In this document: positions 57,336 through 64,000 of the stretch, in pieces
Layout of the letters: the number at the start of each line of letters is the position of its first letter
Position numbering within the stretch: position 1 is the first letter of the stretch
DNA from: Laccaria trichodermophora
Taxonomy: Eukaryota; Basidiomycota; Agaricomycetes; Agaricales; Hydnangiaceae
Assembly: GCA_018417955.1 (NCBI GenBank)
Contig: JACTVC010000001.1
Span: 930,001-994,000, forward strand
Length of the DNA: 64,000 nucleotides
Reading direction: 5' to 3'
The notes under the pieces: generated by a model
Database searches by the model: none
Told to the model about the DNA's origin: nothing
What the model saw: the letters and a program-made list of their open reading frames with translations, nothing else
Translations under genes and position numbers: made by a program

Positions 57336-58649
57336 CTACAAGAAGTATTCTGGTAGCTGCCATTAATGAAACTCCATTCAAATCTATCGGAGCAATGATC
57401 GGGTATGAGAAGACGCACCCTTCCGCTTGCGTTTTGAGCGGCTTGTTGGCTTGGTCCATCCCTCTCATTTTCCGGAGCTGCATCGAATACATTAAAGTAC
57501 ATTGATCCTCCCGGTCCGACTTCAAGAATGCTAGCAGAGTTTCCGCATCGATAGCAGTAATTCGGAGCCGACCAGACGGTTGACAGATGCTTGTCGAACA
57601 AGGATGCATATCCTTCCATGCAGAGCTGGTGAGCACGAAGGATATGTGACATCTTGTTTTGATCAAGGAATTTGTGCACCACCCCAGAACCAAAAGTATA
57701 CCCTGCTCCACTAAAGGTCGTGTGAGTGCGAACGCTAGAAGTGGATGGAGATGGAAAGGCACCGAGGTGAAATTGCAAAATCCTCCTTCTCGGGGTCGGG
57801 ATCTGACCAAACGAGGTCTGCCATTGGTCCTTCGTGCGGGATTTCTGTAAAAAATGATGACAGGGAAATTGGCGATCGAGACGGTAAAGACGCAAACCTC
57901 GGAATCGATCAACTACCTTGATTTGATCAATGGAGTGTATTGAAGGTGACAGTCCTGGGAGAGCCTAGTGAGCAAGTACTTTCGGGTAAACTACTCACTA
58001 GTTTTACCTCCATGCACGCAAAATATTCGGTCATCGATGACCACTGAAAGAGTTAGAAAGTCGAACATATCTGTGAAATATGTCCAGACGTGGGAGGAGC
58101 CGTATTTCCTAACACATTCTGTGTAGAATCCATATGTCTATGGTGATTGTGAGAGAACGTCAATGCAAGGAAGAGTATGCGACTGACTTGGGTAACAGCT
58201 CTAGACTCGTGGTTCCCTCTTATGAGTTGTACTCTGTCCGGGTACCGTAGTTTTAAACACGTCAAGAGAGAGATGGTTTCGACGCTAAAGAGCCCTCTGT
58301 CCACGTAATCGCCTGATAGACCATGAGCGAAGCTTAGGTTGCTTTGGAACACAACACATACCAAGAAAGAGGTAGTTTGTATTCGGTGCGTATCCTCCTA
58401 TGCGAAATATTTCTATAAGATCGTAGAACTGACTTGAACAGCCAGTGAATTCAGTAGCCCCGCAAAGGTGGATGTGACTCACCCGTGTATATCACCAACA
58501 ACCGTCACTGGTGCGCTAACATGGACAACATTGGACTCCCTCATGAGGACCTCCTTCGTCTTCTCGCAAATTTCGCGTAAAAGCGCTTCATGTAGAAGTT
58601 GTTTGCGGAGTAATTGCTGGATACACGCGTCAAGGTCAAAAGGTGCCAT
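57336..58649 (-). CDS. PPG1: Serine/threonine protein phosphatase, PPG1 type (PP2A family)
   Basis: The start is [22 protein letters not shown]-family motifs follow: [65 protein letters not shown] and [30 protein letters not shown] and [19 protein letters not shown] follow. The [10 protein letters not shown] and long C-tail fit Ppg1 better than PP2A or PP4. The last exon is tiny (57,336-57,356): intron 57,357-57,418 joins NASGR to LPEYFL-stop, recreating the YFL terminus shared by PP2A-like enzymes for carboxymethylation. Ppg1 works in the Far/STRIPAK complex and glycogen control. Confidence 0.9.
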
Positions 58650-59922
58650 GTCTGTTTTCAATATCGCAATTCCATACTTCGCTTCCCTTCTTTGTTCACG
58701 TTTGGCATCAGCCTCCGCATCCACGCTAGCCGAGTCTACGTCCGAGATGCAACCTGATGCAACATTCGTTTTCAACATCCCGCGAACCATCGCACAACAT
58801 CTCACCGAACTTTCGCACCCGGTAGTGCTTATTACCGGGATTCTATACACCATCTTGTCGCCTATCACCATTATCCCATCCAAAGACTACGTAGGATTGG
58901 CAGATTACCCGCAATCCCGTGAACCAAGAAGTGGTATTCCAGCGCATGTCGCCTTCCTGAAAGCGGAGAGGTTCAAATTTTCAAACGTACCTTTGGGGGG
59001 ATAAGGTATGTTTTGCGGATTTTCATCCACTTTATTATTAATGCTTCCGAGGTGAAATTCGGTGCGTCGCGGAGGTAGGTCCAGAATAAGATAGTGCCTG
59101 TCTCCTGTGACTGCGTCATCGAATACTTTTGCTCTTAGCCAATCCTTTGAATCCTCCACTTTGGTGGCCAAGTCACCTGTGACTTGGGGCGAGAAATTGG
59201 AGTACAAGGTGAAGAGACAGCACTCATTAAGGAAACTACTGGTGATACTCTACTTTTGGAAGCTTAAATTTAGGACCCATTTTGAAATATGATCCTTTCT
59301 GGGTTGAATCGCCATTGAAAGGTTGCGCGCATTGAAGTGGGTTCTTTGTTCTCTCTCAACTTTCAAATCTGGGAATGCGCTGGAAATGTCCTTGAATGTC
59401 ACGTAACGTTTCTGCCGTAAGAGGATTGGCAGCGTTGTGGCATGTTTGACCTGGTTAGGTGGCTAACCAATTCGGGTCATAATATTCTTTTCAGTTCCAT
59501 CTGTAGATCCAGCGGTTTAGCTCGGCCATTCGAATCGTTCCTCGAGCACGGTTGCCATAAATGAATTTCCAGGCAAACCAGGCGTCAATTCAAAATATCC
59601 TCTTGCCCCCTTTCGGGTGAGCAGGTTCAGAAGCTTCCCTTACACACTAATTCTCAACACTTCCCCCATTCTCAGAGTCTACTATATATTTGGCGGCCGT
59701 GGATAACGGCTCTTGCTTCCTTCGGAACACAGGGATCGAAACGCCTGGCTGTGATCGAATTCCTGTTCTCCGACGTCCAATTTGCCAAGTTTGCTTAATG
59801 ACACCTGGGCGGTTCCGACCTATTAAAGGACACACTTCAAATCCATCCCGGTCAATTTTACCATCACTGACGTCTCTCTCAAAAATCCCCCCGTCTGTGC
59901 CTCCAGACCAGCTTGCCCTCCA
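58650..59922. other. PPG1/zinc-finger divergent intergenic region with an unrecognised ORF
   Basis: A minus-strand ORF at 58,905-59,207 (100 codons, starting MYSNFSPQVTGDLATKVED and containing RHYLILDLPPRRTEFHLG) has plausible codon content but no family I recognise. A GTACGT...TTTCAG pair could extend it. Otherwise no gene is seen. Confidence 0.35.
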
Positions 59923-60848
59923 ATGCAACACTCTCATCGCGATCACCCATACGACGATCAAGGCAATAGCTATCCAACTGGTCATGTAGTCTCACATCAC
60001 TCAGACTATCCAATATCACCCTCATACCCTAACTATGATACACAAAGTCAGTACTATAATGCACCTCAACCTCAATCCATTCAGGAGGGTATGTGCTCCT
60101 CTGACCTTTGCTTCGCCGTACTAAATATTTTGTAGCAAATAATCCATACTATCGCAGTATGACACCAGCCCATTCTCCTCCACATCGTTATTCGACGACA
60201 GCCGGACGTGATCCCCGCTATTATAATCCACAAGGAGTCGTCAGCTCATCGTCAGCCGTTCTTTCTAGTGTCTATGCCCCTCAAAGCCAATACTATAATC
60301 CGTCGTATCCTCCAGTGGATCATCGCTCTCCAGCCAGCCCACCACCTCAGTCACATTTTATTCCTACACCGTCGGAGATAGCACACTCGTACTCGAACTA
60401 TTCCCACCACATGTCCATACCCCGCTCCCCTACTGTCCCTCCTCCAGAGAACTACAGATCCCCCTCTCTTGACTATCATGCCTCATCTCACATTCCTTCA
60501 CAACACTCTCACTCTCACCGTCCTCGCATCATGACCGGACGTCCACGAACCGTCTCTTCGGCCGCCAGCACTTCTCCGATTTCCACGTCCTCTCCCTCCG
60601 GGGAACGGTTTCCCTGCGACAAGTGCGGCAAGACTTTTTCTCGATCCCACGATAGAAAAAGGCATCATGAAACTCAACATCTCGCGTCGCCAGTCATTCA
60701 CCGCTGTCGTTTTTGCGAGAAAGAGTTTAGCAGGTCTGTACCTTCAACCTTGTGGACTCCGAAAAAAAAACTTAAGTCATTAATATATCCGTTTAGAGCC
60801 GATTCACTTAAAAGACACTTAGATAATGGCTGTGACGAAATGCCTTGA
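59923..60848 (+). CDS. C2H2 zinc-finger transcription factor (two fingers at C-terminus)
   Basis: Introns 60,089-60,135 and 60,734-60,796 give 271 residues. The first 190 are low complexity, rich in His, Tyr, Pro, Ser and Gln (QSQYYNAPQPQS, repeated later as QSQYYNPSYPP). Two C2H2 fingers close the protein: FPCDKCGKTFSRSHDRKRHH with a following H, and HRCRFCEKEFSRADSLKRHL ending in NGC, so the last ligand is Cys instead of His. The second finger is split by the last intron. The layout is common among basidiomycete regulators; the target is unknown. Confidence 0.82.
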
Positions 60849-61807
60849 GGTGGCATATCTCCGTCCTGGTGAGTTCTAGCGCGTTCATGCCGCAGCACGT
60901 TCCTTATTACTCGTCCATTCTGCCAGTCATCGTGTCACCACCTGCTTTGCTATACCCCATATATTAGGGCCTTACCTATAACACGGTTGGTTATATAATA
61001 TCTTAGTTATTACGGATGTAGAAAAAAGTTGACAGAACCCTTGTCGTAATCGTGCATTGTTCTCCCAGGGCATCATTAGCTAAGCAACCCGTTGACCTGC
61101 ATGATAACCGAACAAGTAACAAATCCAAAGATAGATGAATGAAGTGTGCGCCCTCAGTTCCTCGCTTGTCTCCTGATGAACTGAAATTGTCAACCTTCGG
61201 ACTTTGCTCATTGTGAAATAAACAACCTTGGGCCGGTGGCAGTTTTGTACCCCGGGCGATGAGTCCCAAAAACTTTTTGACCAATATGAGTGCAGTTAGT
61301 ACGCCACGAGTTCAGCAAGGTTTGACGCTAACACCTTTGAAAGGTTGGTTGACCTGGGGGCTGGGCGATGACTTGCTTGATGGAGAACTGACCCGTTCCT
61401 GTATGCTGTCATGCTGAAAGGACATCTCGATAAGATCTTTTTATTTATGCCTCATTATACCTCAATCGAGATAATTGACGAAAATGACTCTTGAATTTGG
61501 AATAACAGAGCTATGTACTATACCTCTCGAGTCTCTACATATCCTAGCGTCCACAATGGGTTACATATCGTACACATAGACCCAACGTTTATCGGCGGTC
61601 AGGAACGTCTTGCGTCATAAATGACGCGAGCGCTAGGGAATAGTTGACAGTTGGCAGTTGCAACGACCACTGTCAAAAAGTCCAACGCAAGTCGTTTCGC
61701 CTTTTGCAACGGGCGGTGGAGATGGAGCGAGTTGTACATTGAAGGGTCCTTCAATTAGCAAGAGGCACCAGGGCAAGTCACCCCACCATAGATCATGAGC
61801 GCAAAAA
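60849..61807. other. Convergent intergenic stretch
   Basis: 960 bp lies between the tail ends of the zinc-finger gene and CWC24. No convincing ORF, RNA gene or repeat was seen. Confidence 0.5.
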
Positions 61808-62903
61808 TCAATCAGAAGAATTCGACTCTGCATCCTCTTCTCGGCTTGTGGTACCCAGCCCCTCAATCTCGATCTCGACGTCATGGTTGTTAAGTGCGTC
61901 TTCCTTGTCCTGTTTGTCCTTTCTCTTTTTCTCCACTTTCTCAATGATTTTATCGGCACGGTTGAAAATACCGCCCGTCGGGGCCCCACAGGCGAGGCAC
62001 TTGGGCGTCCTAGCGAACCGTTTTATCGCGCAAGCTGAGCAATAATAATGACCACAGCGTGTGACGACAGGATCGGTGTAGTGTTTTCGGCAAATTAGGC
62101 ACGCAAAAGGGACGTCCTCATCGTCAGAGTCGGACCCTGAATCATCTTCGACTTGCTTCTTGGGATTGTCTGCCAATTTATCAAGCTGCCAGCCCGCCAA
62201 ATCTAATGTTCCAAAATCAACCGACTTGGACACAGAGTGAGAGGGAGGGAGTACTTACATGTACCACGGTCATGCAAGAATTTACATGTATCTCCAAAGC
62301 CGCAATACCCAGTTTCTGATAACAATCGTCATTTTTCTGACGGGAGTGGTGACAAGAATCAAACCCACCTTTGTAATCCTTACAAACATCCGGTTGATAA
62401 TCTACGATAGTGACCGTCCGAATCGTACTAGTGCTCCGCTGGGGGCCAACTCTCATCGCCTTCGGGACCTCAGTGCTCTTTTTGAGGTGACTTCGATACG
62501 CGGCTTGTCCCCGATACTGGCCGTCGTCAGGAACCTCTATGTCATCTTCGCCAGCATCTACTTTCTCCTTGCGGCGACGCTTCGCCAGCAAGTCCTCAGC
62601 CTCATCTCCAGCCAGAATCTCCAGCGCAGCGTTTACGTGCGAGCCAGCTGCCGTCCACTTGACATCAGGTCCCTCTTTTTCTGGGGCATCTAGATCATCC
62701 ATGCCATCGCGCTGAAATGCAGTGCGTTTGGTGCCTGCGCTAAGAATGTTGTTTGATGTTTTTTTATTTGGAAGGACTACGGCGGAAGAGGAGGCCTGCG
62801 CAGACGAAGATGGGCCAGGTGATGCTGAGCGCTTCCTTGTCGTTGTAGGACGCGAGAGGCCCTTTTTCTTCTTGAAGAATGGGACATTATCGACGGTGGT
62901 CAT
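61808..62903 (-). CDS. CWC24: Pre-mRNA splicing factor CWC24 (RNF113-like)
   Basis: Introns 62,316-62,368 and 62,203-62,258 give 328 residues. A basic N-part ([20 protein letters not shown]) and Glu-rich spacer precede [14 protein letters not shown] and [20 protein letters not shown]. There follows a CCCH finger (C-x8-C-x5-C-x3-[21 protein letters not shown]), then [13 protein letters not shown] and a RING finger ([45 protein letters not shown]). CCCH followed by RING in this order is diagnostic of Cwc24/RNF113, which binds the activated spliceosome near the 5' splice site. An acidic tail ends the protein. Confidence 0.94.
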
Positions 62904-63650
62904 GGTTAGAGAGCGTTGGCGCTGAGTCAGCTTCCGTCGCGTCTAGTGGCTTACACACTTGCACACAAACCTGACACAGCTCAGTCCCTTCCGACCTCAT
63001 TGTGTTTCTGTTTTAAAAGTTCTCATCTCGGCAACCCAATTTTTATTGACATGACCTTCGACTTGGAACCAACATCCCACCCTTGAACAATGAAATATTC
63101 ACGTTCTGGCTTTACCTCCACTCCATTCCGGGCCGAATGATAAGGGTAAGTGTCGATCGCCGCTTCCGCCGGCTGTCCGAATCGTAAGGTGCATGTGTGC
63201 TGAATGAGTAAATGTACGTCCAGAATTCATTTCGATCGCCGTAATTAAAAGCTGCGTGCGATGACCAGGAAATAATATCTCTATCTACGCAGGCTTCTCT
63301 GCAGTAACTTCCGAAGAAGAGTTCTTCGCTGGTCCTTGCGTAGAGAAGCTGAGTAAGGCACTAGAGACAAGGTAGCATGGTCATGGGGCATGAGGAGTAT
63401 GGCGCCATCGAACTCTCCGCTGACAAGCGAGCTTCTTCCCATTGCTTCTGATCTTGCTCCCATCGTATAGAGCGATGCAAAGGCGGTAGAGCGACTGTAT
63501 AGTAGGGTAGTAGATGCGCTGAGTCAGTCTTTGAAATTGAAAAGATAAGGCCGATGCCGATTTCGGCCTTTGTTGCTACTCGCTTGGTCCATCTGGTCAG
63601 GTTTTTAATCAGCTACCACCACCATCCCTAGCTGCCGCTTACAAGAGGGT
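62904..63650. promoter_or_regulatory. Divergent region with several short upstream ORFs on the plus strand
   Basis: 747 bp lies between CWC24 and the next start. On the plus strand, short ATG-stop frames occur at 63,051-63,086, 63,090-63,140 and 63,192 onward (two or three more). A GTAAGT near 63,146 could be a leader intron donor. Such leaders are typical of Gcn4/CPC1-type genes. Confidence 0.4.
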
Positions 63651-64000
63651 ATGCCTCCAAACCTTCAAGGCTTGAACATCGTTCTCCCAGCCCAGTCCCA
63701 GTCCGATGGCCACGACTTGCTCTCGGGCCAATCTTACCCAGATCTCGCAGCCCAGCTTGATCTCTGGACAACCCTCACCTTCGACTCTGATGAGTCATTG
63801 GGCTCCAGAGATGAAGACAAATACAGAAGAAAATCTCTTGAAATTGAAGACGACGTCGAGGGTACAAGGTCCCCTGTGATCAGGGAGAAGGCGACCCATG
63901 ATGGTCACGTCAACGTCGTCACCGGCACCAACTTGGGCAGTAATCAGCCTGCCCAACACACCACCGTCCATCCGTCGCACCAGTCTTTCGACCTCAATGC
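63651..64000 (+). CDS. Partial gene, possible Gcn4/Cpc1-like bZIP factor (5' end only)
   Basis: An open frame starts at ATG 63,651 and runs off the window end. It begins MPPNLQGLNIVLPAQSQSDG and contains QSYPDLAAQLDLWTTLTFDS, DESLGSRDEDK and a Ser/Asp-rich stretch. The aromatic-acidic LDLWTTLTFDSDE segment looks like an acidic activation motif as found at the N-terminus of fungal Gcn4-like proteins. No basic-zipper region is inside the window, so the family call is a guess. The short upstream ORFs agree with it. Confidence 0.5.
   Translation, partial: MPPNLQGLNIVLPAQSQSDGHDLLSGQSYPDLAAQLDLWTTLTFDSDESLGSRDEDKYRRKSLEIEDDVEGTRSPVIREKATHDGHVNVVTGTNLGSNQPAQHTTVHPSHQSFDLN

Noticed and set aside
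58468..59004. A 178-codon plus-strand ORF overlapping the PPG1 start.
   Set aside because: It is antisense to the phosphatase N-terminus ([14 protein letters not shown]) and has no family signal of its own.
58905..59207. A minus-strand 100-codon gene upstream of PPG1.
   Set aside because: Plausible composition and a possible short intron, but no recognisable domain, so it is described only within the intergenic entry.
1..64000. CRISPR arrays, bacterial operons or recent bacterial transfer.
   Set aside because: No regularly spaced identical repeats. All recognised conserved genes have spliceosomal introns and fungal architecture.

Overview
The window is nuclear DNA of a filamentous basidiomycete, most likely an Agaricomycete. 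Genes are dense and carry many short GT-AG introns, mostly 47-62 bp. The left part holds a fungal-type (FunK1-like) protein kinase gene and a tyrosine-recombinase (Ngaro/DIRS-type) retrotransposon, both typical of mushroom-forming fungi. The conserved genes match single-copy fungal families. No names were checked against a database; all calls rest on reading translations, motifs and splice signals by eye.

Left accessory arm (1-19,400). A decayed FunK1 fragment (78-540) is followed by a 5.8-kb tyrosine-recombinase retrotransposon (928-6758) bounded by 185-bp direct repeats. A 257-bp inverted-repeat element lies at its right edge. Next comes a strongly CpG-depleted repeat region (7060-9488) containing a Tc1/mariner-like MITE with a TA target duplication. 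An apparently intact FunK1-type gene with a nuclease-like N-terminus follows (9633-11539), then a reverse-oriented fragment of the flippase gene that sits intact 10 kb further on. A small four-helix membrane-protein gene (12646-13506) comes next. The rest, 13.5-19.4 kb, is gene-poor with a flavin-monooxygenase remnant, a coiled-coil remnant and a 66-bp palindrome.

Right conserved arm (19,400-64,000). In order: a Drs2-type P4-ATPase; NoxR (p67phox-like NADPH oxidase regulator); a PINX1-like G-patch protein; a sterol-ester/acylglycerol lipase (minus); an intron-containing tRNA-Gln (minus); TFIIIA (minus); an unknown four-helix membrane protein; an Spt21/Ams2-like protein; the ribosome-biogenesis factor TSR1; a small unknown ORF (minus); a CLC chloride/proton antiporter (minus); a Cdc11-type septin (minus); a short-chain dehydrogenase; an ARFRP1/Arl3-type GTPase (minus); V-ATPase subunit c'' (VMA16); a CUE-domain protein (minus); a SETD6/RKM4-like methyltransferase (minus); a CRAL-TRIO protein with a tail anchor; a PPG1-type phosphatase (minus); a two-finger C2H2 protein; the splicing factor CWC24 (minus); and the 5' end of a possible Gcn4-like bZIP gene that runs off the window.

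Functionally the right arm is housekeeping. One theme is endomembrane traffic and ion homeostasis (flippase, CLC, VMA16, ARFRP1, CRAL-TRIO). Another is RNA and ribosome biology (TFIIIA, tRNA, TSR1, PINX1, CWC24, RKM4). Exon lengths summed to whole codons in every model where I placed all the splice sites. The left arm is where rearrangement, duplication and transposition have been active.
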